Assembly (NCBI GenBank): GCA_902795625.1
Contig: CADBLW010000272.1
Span: 1-8,197, forward strand
Length of the DNA: 8,197 nt
From: an uncultured Lachnospiraceae bacterium
Lineage (GTDB): Bacteria > Bacillota > Clostridia > Lachnospirales > Lachnospiraceae
Direction of reading: 5' to 3'
The notes under the pieces are model-generated. The model saw only the letters and a program-made list of their open reading frames with translations, did not search any database and was not told the DNA's origin. A program made the translations under genes and the position numbers. Positions 1-6,358 of the stretch are shown one piece after another. Numbering within the stretch: position 1 is the first letter of the stretch; each line of letters opens with the position of its first letter.

Positions 1-60
1 GTAAACTCTTCCGGAGCATATATTTTGTCTTTGTTTTGCATCGCTCGTAGTTCGCGCAGA

Positions 61-462
61 TTATCTCTTTGAGAACTGAGGTGCACGACGTGCCTTCTTC
101 AAGCCGTACTTCTTTCTTTCCTTCATGCGGGCATCTCTGGTGAGGAAGCCTGCCTTCTTGAGGGTAGGACGAAGCTCGATATCGGACTTGCAAAGCGCAC
201 GTGCGATGCCGTGGCGGATAGCACCTGCCTGGCCGGAGAAACCGCCGCCGCGAACGGTGATGACAGCATCAAACTTATCGGTGCTCTCGATGAGTGCCAG
301 AGGCTGACGAACGATCGTCTTCAGCGTCTCCATACCGAAGTAGTCATCAATGTCTCTCTTGTTGATCGTAATGGTTCCCTTGCCGGGGAACAGATATACT
401 CTAGCAACGCTGCTCTTGCGTCTTCCGGTTCCGTAGAACTTAATCTTAGCTGCTTTTGCCAT
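61..462 (-). CDS. rpsI: 30S ribosomal protein S9 (uS9)
   Basis: Structural protein of the small ribosomal subunit, in the 30S head; its C-terminal tail reaches toward the P-site tRNA. The 133-residue product is close to the usual length of about 130. It opens with the S9 signature YGTGRRKSSVARV (10-22), has the central VRGGGFSGQAGAIRHGIARAL segment (70-90, conserved glycines and basic residues), a basic stretch with RKKYGLKKARRAPQ, and ends in the near-universal SKR. The ATG at 460-462 is preceded by AAAGGAG at 473-479, ten bases upstream. It lies 25 bases after rplM, the usual L13-S9 pair, and has no promoter of its own in that gap, so the two are presumably co-transcribed from the promoter upstream of rplM. 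Only 60 bases of downstream sequence are visible and no convincing terminator is in them. Confidence 0.98.
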   Translation of the reverse strand: MAKAAKIKFYGTGRRKSSVARVYLFPGKGTITINKRDIDDYFGMETLKTIVRQPLALIESTDKFDAVITVRGGGFSGQAGAIRHGIARALCKSDIELRPTLKKAGFLTRDARMKERKKYGLKKARRAPQFSKR

Positions 463-487
463 GATTCGTTATCTCCTTTCCGATGAA

Positions 488-913
488 TTAAAACGTCAAT
501 ACTTCCGGCTTCTGTGCTGCGTGCGGATGCTCAGCACCTGCATACACATGAAGCTTGTCAAGCATCTCGCGACCGAGAGGTCCCTTCGGAAGCATGCCCT
601 TCACCGCGAAGATGATAACATTTTCCGGCTTCTTCGCGATCATCTCACGAAGCGAGGTCTCGCGAACGCCGCCCGGATAATCGGAGTGGCTGAAATAAAC
701 CTTCTGATCCAGCTTCTTGCCGGTAACCTTAATCTTCTCTGCATTGACTACGATGACATTGTCACCGGTATCGATGTGGGTTGTGAAGATCGGCTTGTTC
801 TTACCACGCAATACACTTGCGATCTGAGAAGCAAGACGACCCAGTGTCTGACCTTCTGCATCAACAACGTACCATTTTCTCTCTACGTTTGCAGTTGCCA
901 TATAACTCTTCAT
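488..913 (-). CDS. rplM: 50S ribosomal protein L13 (uL13)
   Basis: Early-assembling protein of the large ribosomal subunit that binds 23S rRNA. The product from this start is 141 residues, near the family norm of about 142-145. Recognisable segments are ERKWYVVDAEGQTLGRLAS (11-29), HIDTGDNVIVVNAEKIKVTG (46-65), HSDYPGG (76-82), KGMLPKGPLGR (105-115) and AEHPHAAQKPE (127-137). The frame stays open upstream to an ATG at 980-982, but that codon lies above the transcription start predicted from the promoter at 968-996 and would add 23 non-conserved residues. The ATG at 911-913 has AAGGAGG at 924-930 and gives the family N-terminus, so I chose it. A second Met four codons later (MATANVERK) is a weaker alternative because it sits farther from the Shine-Dalgarno. 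First gene of the rplM-rpsI unit. Confidence 0.97.
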   Translation of the reverse strand: MKSYMATANVERKWYVVDAEGQTLGRLASQIASVLRGKNKPIFTTHIDTGDNVIVVNAEKIKVTGKKLDQKVYFSHSDYPGGVRETSLREMIAKKPENVIIFAVKGMLPKGPLGREMLDKLHVYAGAEHPHAAQKPEVLTF

Positions 914-923
914 AGGATTTCTA

Positions 924-930
924 CCTCCTT
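924..930 (-). promoter_or_regulatory. Shine-Dalgarno site fixing the rplM start
   Basis: AAGGAGG (minus strand), ten bases upstream of the ATG at 911-913. It decides between this start and the longer open frame whose ATG lies above the predicted transcription start. Confidence 0.85.
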
Positions 931-967
931 GTATTCTCGTTTCTGCGTTTTTCGCGTCACTTTCTGC

Positions 968-996
968 ATTATACACATCCACCGGGGGTGTGTCAA
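968..996 (-). promoter_or_regulatory. Consensus sigma-A promoter of rplM-rpsI
   Basis: On the minus strand TTGACA (991-996) is followed by a 17-base spacer and TATAAT (968-973), a perfect match to the housekeeping -35/-10 consensus at the optimal spacing. The bases just upstream of the -35 box are AT-rich (around 997-1030), which could act as an UP element. Transcription should begin near 961, giving a 5' leader of about 48 bases before rplM. That leader shows only a small GCG/CGC hairpin and the Shine-Dalgarno site. It separates rplM-rpsI from truA as its own strong transcription unit. Confidence 0.9.
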
Positions 997-1030
997 CAAA
1001 ATTCTCTTCAAGTTTATGTTGTTTTCTCGT

Positions 1031-1057
1031 AAAATGTCATTGCTGTGTTGACATTTT
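1031..1057 (-). terminator. Inverted repeat after truA, possible weak terminator
   Basis: On the minus strand AAAATGTCA (1049-1057) and TGACATTTT (1031-1039) are perfect 9-base arms separated by 9 bases. The stem is A+T-rich, with only two G-C pairs per stem, and ends in a run of four T. It sits 57 bases after the truA stop and 35 bases above the rplM -35 box. It could be a weak intrinsic terminator for the ecfA-ecfT-truA transcript or a dyad bound by a regulator. The low GC content makes either role uncertain. Confidence 0.4.
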
Positions 1058-1114
1058 GCACATTATTTCTGATTTTTGTGTTTATTTGTCTCGTCTCCTG
1101 CCGGCTGCTCATGC

Positions 1115-1867
1115 TCACTGCTGCTTTTCCGTGCCATATTGGATGCGCACAAGCGTCAATCCCTGCGGCGGTGCCGTGGGTCCCGCCTGCGCGCGCTCGC
1201 CCGAAGCGATGATCTGCGACATGCTCTCCGGCGCCTTCGCGCCGCGTCCCATGTCGATCAGTGTGCCCGCCAGAATGCGGATCATGTTGTACAGAAATCC
1301 GTCCCCCTCCACGCCGATGACGATCTCCGTACCTTCGCGGTACACCTCGCAGAGCGTCACCGTGCGCACCTTGCTCTCCGTCTGCGCGCCCGCGGCACAG
1401 AACGCAGAATAATCATGTGTTCCGACAAATGCTTCCGCCCCTTTACGCATGGCTTCAAGGTCAAGCGTCTCGCGCACTCCGCACACATAGCGGCACCGCA
1501 GCGGGCTCACGACCTCATCCGTGGCGATGCGGTACTCATACCGTTTGCTGTGCGCGTCAAATCTGGGATGGAACTCCGCGTCCGCCTCCCAGGACCGCAT
1601 CACGCGGATGTCCTGCGGCAGGAAGGAATTGAGCGCAGGTCTCCAATTTTCCGCGGGGATCGGCGAAGCCGTGTCAAATGCGACCACGTTGCCGAGGGCG
1701 TGCACCCCCGCATCCGTACGGCTCGCGCCGATAGTCAGCACCTCCTCGCCGCACAGCCGCCGGATCGCATCGCGAAGCGTTCCCTCCACGGTGACCGCAT
1801 TTGCCTGCGCCTGCCAGCCGCTGTACCCGGTTCCGTCATATGCAATTGTCAAGGCAATCCGTCGCAT
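1115..1867 (-). CDS. truA: tRNA pseudouridine(38-40) synthase TruA
   Basis: Converts uridines 38, 39 and 40 of the tRNA anticodon arm to pseudouridine in the cytoplasm, which supports reading-frame maintenance. The 250-residue product has the usual bacterial TruA length. It begins with the family motif ALTIAYDGTGYSGWQAQ (5-21), carries the catalytic GASRTDAGVHALGN block with the nucleophile Asp52 (47-60), FHPRFDAHSKRYEYRI (99-114), GDGFLYNMIRILAGTLIDMGRG (188-209, conserved C-terminal active-site motif), and TAPPQGLTL near the end. The ATG at 1865-1867 has a GAAAGGAAA Shine-Dalgarno-like stretch just upstream. It follows ecfT by 69 bases with no clear promoter, matching the conserved Firmicutes order ecfT-truA-rplM, so it is probably co-transcribed with the ECF genes. 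It is GC-rich relative to the flanking ribosomal genes, as expected for a modestly expressed gene. Confidence 0.97.
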   Translation of the reverse strand: MRRIALTIAYDGTGYSGWQAQANAVTVEGTLRDAIRRLCGEEVLTIGASRTDAGVHALGNVVAFDTASPIPAENWRPALNSFLPQDIRVMRSWEADAEFHPRFDAHSKRYEYRIATDEVVSPLRCRYVCGVRETLDLEAMRKGAEAFVGTHDYSAFCAAGAQTESKVRTVTLCEVYREGTEIVIGVEGDGFLYNMIRILAGTLIDMGRGAKAPESMSQIIASGERAQAGPTAPPQGLTLVRIQYGTEKQQ

Positions 1868-1936
1868 GATCGTTTCCTTTCGAATTGTTGTCGTTATTTT
1901 ACGGAAAATGTCAGTATCTCAAATATTCATTCGATG

Positions 1937-2743
1937 TCAGATCTTCTGCCAGATGCGAAGCGTGATGATCGTAGCCATGTAGCACGCCAGATACAAGTAG
2001 CCGAACAGATCACCCCAGTGATACCGCAGTGGTTTCATCTTCGTGCGGCCCTTGCCGCCGTGGTAGCAGCGCGCCTCCATCGCCATCGCGAGGTCAAACG
2101 CGCGTCGGAACGCCGAGACAAGCAGCGGAATAAACACCGGGATCATCGCCTTCGCGCGCTTGATCGGTCCGCCGCTCTCCATGTCCGCGCCTCTGGCCAT
2201 CTGCGCCTTGCGGATGCGGTCCGCCTCCTCCGTGAGGATCGGTATGAACCGAAGCGCGATCGACATCATCATCGCGATCTCATGGGCCGGAAAATGTATC
2301 ACTTTAAGCGGAGAAAGCAGTCTCTCTAAACCGTCCGTCAATTGGTTCGGCGTTGTCGTGTATGTCATAAGCGATGTGCCGAAGATCAGCAGGATCAATC
2401 GCACGCCCATGAAGGCGCCGCGCTGCAGGCCTTCCTTCGTCAGCTTCAGGAACTTCCACTGCCAGACAACCTCGCCGCTCGTCAGGAAGAAATTGCACAG
2501 CACGGTGAACGCGAGGAGCATCAGGATCGGTCGCAGTCCCCGCAGCATATAACGAAACGGAACACGGGACAGGATCAGCACTCCGGCAAATGCGGTTCCC
2601 ACGACAAGGAAACCCGGGAACGAACGGAACAGGAACAAGCTTACGATGTACAACAGCGTTCCTACGATCTTCGTTCGCGGGTCAAGCCGGTGAATGCAGG
2701 ATTTCGCCGGATAATACTGTCCGATGGTGATATCCCGAAGCAT
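1937..2743 (-). CDS. ecfT: ECF transporter transmembrane coupling protein EcfT
   Basis: Membrane component of the energy-coupling factor module. It links the ATPase pair to interchangeable substrate-binding S proteins for vitamins or other micronutrients. The 268-residue product has the family length. Hydrophobic stretches lie at about 27-39, 45-58, 71-87, 111-128, 199-211 and 247-264. The N-terminal segment IHRLDPRTKI (17-26) is typical. The two coupling helices that contact the ATPases are represented by KAQMARGAD (179-187, classical Ala-Arg-Gly) and MEARCYHGGKGRTKMKPL (222-239), in which the second Ala-Arg-Gly motif reads Ala-Arg-Cys (224-226). The ATG at 2741-2743 is preceded by AAGGGAG at 2751-2757. 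It lies 79 bases after the fused ATPase gene and upstream of truA. No S component is in the window, so this is a shared (group II) module by context. Confidence 0.95.
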   Translation of the reverse strand: MLRDITIGQYYPAKSCIHRLDPRTKIVGTLLYIVSLFLFRSFPGFLVVGTAFAGVLILSRVPFRYMLRGLRPILMLLAFTVLCNFFLTSGEVVWQWKFLKLTKEGLQRGAFMGVRLILLIFGTSLMTYTTTPNQLTDGLERLLSPLKVIHFPAHEIAMMMSIALRFIPILTEEADRIRKAQMARGADMESGGPIKRAKAMIPVFIPLLVSAFRRAFDLAMAMEARCYHGGKGRTKMKPLRYHWGDLFGYLYLACYMATIITLRIWQKI

Positions 2744-2822
2744 TCCGTCTCTCCCTTCCGCGGCAAATCCGCTTCTTTTTGTTACGGCAACTCAGTCTTT
2801 CACTGTGCTTTCGCTTTTATTC

Positions 2823-4652
2823 CTACAACAGTGCCTCCAGCGCTTCCGCGATGGTGATCGCGTCCGTGCGGCAGGGGATCCCCTCCCGGCGCAGCATCTG
2901 CATGACCTGCGTCACCTGAGGCACCTCAAGGCCTACTTCCGTCAGCTCGTCCCTGTGATGAAACACCTCTCGCGGGGTGTCCGCGTACAGAATATGGCCG
3001 TCGCTGATCACCACCAGCCGGTCGGCAAACCGCGCCACATCCTCCATGCGGTGTGACACCAGAATAACCGTCATGCCGGTCTCGCGGCGTATGCGGTCGA
3101 TCTCTCCCAGGATTTCATCCCGTCCGGCCGGATCGAGTCCCGCCGTCGGTTCGTCGAGGATCAGCACCTTCGGTTTCATCGCGAGCACGCCCGCGATCGC
3201 TACCCTGCGCTTCTGTCCGCCGGACAGCTCGAGAGGTGACATCGTCCACTGCTTTTTGTCAACGCCGACAAGCGTGAGCGCCCACTCCGCGCACTCCTTC
3301 ACTTCCTCTTCGGAAAGCCCCTGGTTGCGCGGGCCGTAGCTCACATCCTCCAGCACCGTCGCCTCAAACAACTGATGGTCCGGATACTGGAACACGAGCC
3401 CGACGTTGCTTCGCAGTGCCCTGCGGTTGTAGCCGTCCGCCCAGATATCCTCACCCCGGAAACGCACCGTGCCCGAGGTCGCCTTCTCAAGGCCGTTCAG
3501 CAGCTGGATCAGGGTGGATTTTCCGGAGCCGGTGTGACCGATCAATCCGATGTATTCGCCCTGGAAAATGTCAAGGTTCACGCCCTCGACCGCGACCGTC
3601 TCAAACGCCGTATTTTCGCCGTACACGAAGCCCACGTTCTGCAGTGAGAGAACTGCACCATCCGCGCCTGAAGCGTTATCTCTGCCCGTTTCCGTACTTC
3701 CGGAAGCCATGTCAGCATCGTTGCCTTCCGCGCCGACGTTATTCCCGTTTGCATCGGGGGCTCCTTCATTTTCCGTACTCGCTCCGCTTCGGATCCTCCC
3801 CGCCGCGGCCTTGCAGTATTCCGCGGTAAATTCCTCCGGCGTGAGAACCGCTGCAGGCATGTCAACGCCGCGGTTGATCAACTCATGCGCAAGCTCCGTG
3901 ACCTGGGGAACCTCCAGGCGGAGTTCCCTAAGCTCATCGACGCGGGCGAAGATTTCCCGCGGTGTGCCCTGCATCGCAACCTTGCCGTCACTCATCACGA
4001 AGATGCGGTCGGCGTCGATGACTTCCTCCATATAGTGGGTGATCAGGATTACGGTGATCCCCTTTTCTTTGTTGAGGCGTCGCACCGTCTCCAGCACCTC
4101 GCGGCGTCCCACGGGATCGAGCATGGCCGTGGGCTCATCCATCAGGATGCACTTCGGCTCCATCGCAAGAATGCCCGCGATGGCCACTCGTTGCTTCTGT
4201 CCGCCGGAGAGATGGTTCGGAGAGCTCTCGCCGTACTGTGTCATACCGACCGCCTTCAGGCTGTCGTTTACACGCTGTATGATCTCCTCCGTCGGGATGC
4301 CGAGATTTTCCGGTCCGAACGCCACATCCTCCTCCACGACCGTGGCAACGATCTGGTTGTCGGGGTTCTGGAACACCATGCCCGCGCTCTTGCGGATTTC
4401 CCAGAGATACGTGTCATCCGCCGTGTCCATGTCGCAGGTGAGGACCTTACCGCTTGTCGGCAGCAGCAGGGCATTGATATGCTTGGCCAGGGTGGATTTT
4501 CCGGAGCCGTTCGCGCCGAGGACAGCAATAAACTGACCCTCTTCCACATCCAGTTCAATGTGGTCGAGCGCCCGCTTCTTGTCTGCGAGATTGCCTTCCT
4601 CATCCCGGGTCACATAGTCGTGAACCAGGCTCCTGATCTTCACGGGGATCAT
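2823..4652 (-). CDS. Fused EcfA1-EcfA2 ATPase of the ECF transporter
   Basis: ATP-hydrolysing part of the energy-coupling factor importer, normally a heterodimer of two separate proteins of about 280 residues each. Here one 609-residue frame holds both. First ABC domain: Walker A GANGSGKST (46-54), Q-loop Gln95 in FQNPDNQ, signature LSGGQ (148-152), Walker B ILMDEPT with Glu173, D-loop LD (178-179), switch His206. Second ABC domain: Walker A GHTGSGKST (372-380), Gln422 in FQYPDHQ, LSGGQ (476-480), ILDEPT with Glu501, His534. The FQNPDNQ and FQYPDHQLFEATV patterns resemble EcfA1 and EcfA2 respectively. Each domain is followed by the ECF C-terminal pattern LEVPQVT (246-252, 575-581). The linker at about 283-333 is rich in Gly, Ala, Asn, Asp and Ser. 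Both ATP sites look intact. The ATG at 4650-4652 has AAGGGAG six bases upstream. Between rplQ and ecfT, exactly where B. subtilis has ecfA1 and ecfA2. Confidence 0.95.
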   Translation of the reverse strand: MIPVKIRSLVHDYVTRDEEGNLADKKRALDHIELDVEEGQFIAVLGANGSGKSTLAKHINALLLPTSGKVLTCDMDTADDTYLWEIRKSAGMVFQNPDNQIVATVVEEDVAFGPENLGIPTEEIIQRVNDSLKAVGMTQYGESSPNHLSGGQKQRVAIAGILAMEPKCILMDEPTAMLDPVGRREVLETVRRLNKEKGITVILITHYMEEVIDADRIFVMSDGKVAMQGTPREIFARVDELRELRLEVPQVTELAHELINRGVDMPAAVLTPEEFTAEYCKAAAGRIRSGASTENEGAPDANGNNVGAEGNDADMASGSTETGRDNASGADGAVLSLQNVGFVYGENTAFETVAVEGVNLDIFQGEYIGLIGHTGSGKSTLIQLLNGLEKATSGTVRFRGEDIWADGYNRRALRSNVGLVFQYPDHQLFEATVLEDVSYGPRNQGLSEEEVKECAEWALTLVGVDKKQWTMSPLELSGGQKRRVAIAGVLAMKPKVLILDEPTAGLDPAGRDEILGEIDRIRRETGMTVILVSHRMEDVARFADRLVVISDGHILYADTPREVFHHRDELTEVGLEVPQVTQVMQMLRREGIPCRTDAITIAEALEALL

Positions 4653-4692
4653 GTCCGTCTCCCTTCAGCTCCGGCCGCTTGTCGTATGCCGG

Positions 4693-4734
4693 AAAATACA
4701 CGAAAGGCAGCGTAGCGAAGTAGCTACACTGCCT
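4693..4734 (-). terminator. Terminator-like hairpin after rplQ
   Basis: On the minus strand the arms AGGCAGTGTAGC (4723-4734) and GCTACGCTGCCT (4705-4716) form a 12-bp stem with one G-U pair and a six-base loop. The following bases (4704-4693) are T-rich but interrupted by G, C and A. It lies 31 bases after the rplQ stop, where the alpha operon should end. The strong stem supports an intrinsic terminator. The broken U-tract suggests that termination may be incomplete, letting a fraction of transcripts continue into ecfA. Confidence 0.75.
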
Positions 4735-4764
4735 GAATCGTTTCTTTCTTCGTCGACCGAATTA

Positions 4765-4773
4765 ATTATACCA
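4765..4773 (-). promoter_or_regulatory. Candidate extended -10 promoter at the end of rplQ
   Basis: The minus strand reads TGGTATAAT, an extended -10 (TGn plus a perfect TATAAT), formed by the last codons and stop of rplQ. No good -35 hexamer is seen at 16-18 bases. A start near 4758 would put the 4705-4734 hairpin in the 5' leader of the ecfA mRNA. The Leu-Val-stop codons of L17 are conserved, so the match may be chance. Confidence 0.3.
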
Positions 4774-5302
4774 GCTCGATCAACACTTCCATCGCTGCGT
4801 CACCCTTGCGCTGGCCGATCTTCACAATTCTGGTGTATCCGCCCTTGCGCTTCTCGTACTTCGGAGCGATCTCGTCAAACATCTTGGCAACAAGATCAAA
4901 ATCCTTAACGGCCTTTCTGCTGCCCTTCATGGTTGCATCGTACTTCTTAACCGGGTAGAAGAATGCCATCATCTGTCTTCTTGCGTACAGTCTGGACGGA
5001 TGATCCTTCTTGATGGTCTTCTCGACCTCGTCGAATACGGTAACCTTCTTGCCGTCAACGACTTCCTTCACTCTTCTGCCGTCCTTGTCTTTGCGGGCAA
5101 CCTTAGCCTTAACCGTTACGGTCTCGTAGTTGTCCTTCTCCTTGACAGCCATGGTGATGAATTTCTCTGCAATGCTGCGAACTTCCTTCGCCTTCTGCTC
5201 CGTCGTAACCATCTTACCGTTGAAGAGAAGGTTGGTAACCTGGTTTCTCAACAGAGCTTTTCTCTGGCTGGAAGTTCTGCCAAGCTTTCTATAACCTGCC
5301 AT
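4766..5302 (-). CDS. rplQ: 50S ribosomal protein L17 (bL17), long form
   Basis: Large-subunit protein that binds 23S rRNA near the exit of the peptide tunnel. The N-terminal block GYRKLGRTSSQRKALLRNQVTNLL (3-26), VTTEQKAKEVRSIAEKFIT (32-50), LYARRQ (105-110), and the C-terminal YEKRKGGYTRIVKIGQRKGDAA..IELV (149-178) are clear L17. At 178 residues it is about 58 longer than the 120-residue B. subtilis protein. Nearly all the excess is a charged, lysine-rich insert at about 56-103, with a smaller expansion near 117-132. From memory, Lachnospiraceae L17 proteins are often long, so this is probably a lineage feature rather than an error. The ATG at 5300-5302 has GGAGG at 5309-5313. It is the last gene of the alpha operon, 57 bases after rpoA, and is followed by a terminator-like hairpin. 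Confidence 0.97.
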   Translation of the reverse strand: MAGYRKLGRTSSQRKALLRNQVTNLLFNGKMVTTEQKAKEVRSIAEKFITMAVKEKDNYETVTVKAKVARKDKDGRRVKEVVDGKKVTVFDEVEKTIKKDHPSRLYARRQMMAFFYPVKKYDATMKGSRKAVKDFDLVAKMFDEIAPKYEKRKGGYTRIVKIGQRKGDAAMEVLIELV

Positions 5303-5329
5303 ATGATTCCTCCACTCTGCCGCATGTCT

Positions 5330-5356
5330 GCGGCGATACTATCGTTATCTCGCCGC
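5330..5356 (-). other. Intercistronic hairpin between rpoA and rplQ
   Basis: GCGGCGA (5350-5356, minus strand) and TCGCCGC (5330-5336) form a perfect 7-bp GC-rich stem with a 13-base loop. An alternative register pairs an inner GATA/TATC. It fills most of the 57-base gap and lies 17 bases above the rplQ Shine-Dalgarno. It has no U-tract, so it is not a standard terminator. A role in mRNA stability or in setting the L17 to RpoA ratio is possible but unproven. Confidence 0.5.
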
Positions 5357-5359
5357 ATC

Positions 5360-6319
5360 CTACTCGTCAGCGGTCTTGAATTCCAGACCGAGCTCATGAA
5401 GCTTCGCAGTAACCTCTTCCAGGGATTTCTTTCCGAGATTACGAACCTTCATCATATCCTCAGCCGTCTTGTTCGTCAGTTCCTCGACGGTATTGATGCC
5501 CGCTCTCTTCAGGCAGTTGAACGAACGAACGGAGAGCTCCAGTTCGTCGATGTTCATCTCCAGAACACGATCATGCTCGTTGACCACGGGCTCAACCATG
5601 ATCTCCGCCTTCTGAGCGCTTTCCGACAGATTGATGAACGAATTCAGATGCTCGCTCAGAACCTTAGCGGCAAGACTTACCGCATCGTCGGGAGCAAGCG
5701 TCCCGTTCGTGAAAATGTCAAGGATGAGTTTGTCATAGTCAGTCACCTGACCGACACGGGTGTTGGTAACGGTGAGATTCACGCGCTCAACAGGCGTGTA
5801 GATCGAATCAACCGGGATCGTTCCGATCGGCTGATCGTCTCTGCGGTTCTTGTCGCAGCTCACATAACCTCTGCCCCTCGTGATGAGAAGCTCCATGTGA
5901 AGCTTGCTGTCAGCGCCGCCGTTCAGCGTAGCAATAACCTGATCCTTGTTAAGGATCTCAATCTCGCTGTCCACGTGAATGTCCGCAGCGGTAACAACGC
6001 CCTCACCGAAGAAATCGATGTACGCCTTCTTCGGCTCTTCGCTGTCGCTGTTGTCCTTGATCGCGAGGCTCTTGATATTCATGATGATCTCGGTGACATC
6101 TTCCATGACACCGGGAATCGTGCTCAGTTCATGAACAACGCCGTCAATCTTAACCTGACTGACTGCAGCGCCCGGCAAGGAAGAAAGCATAATTCTGCGA
6201 AGAGAATTGCCCAAAGTCGTGCCGTATCCCCGCTCCAGCGGCTCAACGACAAAGCGTCCGTATTTCTTGTCCTCGGAAATCTCGGCAATCGTGATTCCCG
6301 GTGTTTTAAAATCAAACAT
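5360..6319 (-). CDS. rpoA: DNA-directed RNA polymerase subunit alpha
   Basis: Alpha subunit; its dimer nucleates assembly of core RNA polymerase, and its C-terminal domain binds UP elements and activators. The 319-residue length is normal for Firmicutes. The N-terminal assembly domain (about 1-230) contains FVVEPLERGYGTTLGNSLRR (28-47), the classical alpha dimerisation segment, and GRGYV. A flexible acidic linker follows. The C-terminal domain (about 246-312) contains VRSFNCLKRAGI, with the DNA-contacting Arg at 265, and NLGKKSLEE (294-302), both matching the E. coli numbering. The ATG at 6317-6319 is preceded by AAAGGAGG. It lies between rpsD and rplQ in the standard alpha-operon order, so it should be co-transcribed from the promoter before rpsM. 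Nothing is truncated or unusual. Confidence 0.99.
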   Translation of the reverse strand: MFDFKTPGITIAEISEDKKYGRFVVEPLERGYGTTLGNSLRRIMLSSLPGAAVSQVKIDGVVHELSTIPGVMEDVTEIIMNIKSLAIKDNSDSEEPKKAYIDFFGEGVVTAADIHVDSEIEILNKDQVIATLNGGADSKLHMELLITRGRGYVSCDKNRRDDQPIGTIPVDSIYTPVERVNLTVTNTRVGQVTDYDKLILDIFTNGTLAPDDAVSLAAKVLSEHLNSFINLSESAQKAEIMVEPVVNEHDRVLEMNIDELELSVRSFNCLKRAGINTVEELTNKTAEDMMKVRNLGKKSLEEVTAKLHELGLEFKTADE

Positions 6320-6358
6320 GCGCGACCCTCCTTTTCGGCGTCAAAAACCTGCCTCCGA

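Noticed and set aside
1..60. Terminator after rpsI
   Set aside because: Only weak 3-bp stems are visible in the 60 bases available and there is no U-tract after a stable hairpin. It may lie outside the window.
914..982. N-terminal extension of L13 to the ATG at 980-982
   Set aside because: That ATG lies above the predicted transcription start, has no Shine-Dalgarno site, and adds 23 residues absent from the L13 family.
461..1051. A 196-codon plus-strand open frame antisense to rplM
   Set aside because: It overlaps rplM and its perfect promoter in antisense and has a Cys/Leu/His-rich composition unlike a real protein.
1890..1920. Possible promoter before truA (TTGAGA and TAAAAT on the minus strand)
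   Set aside because: The spacer is only 15 bases and both boxes are imperfect. Co-transcription with ecfT is the simpler reading.
1076..2329. A 417-codon plus-strand open frame antisense to truA and ecfT
   Set aside because: It is the shadow of GC-rich coding sequence, very rich in Arg, His and Ala, with no recognisable domain and lying opposite two well-supported genes.
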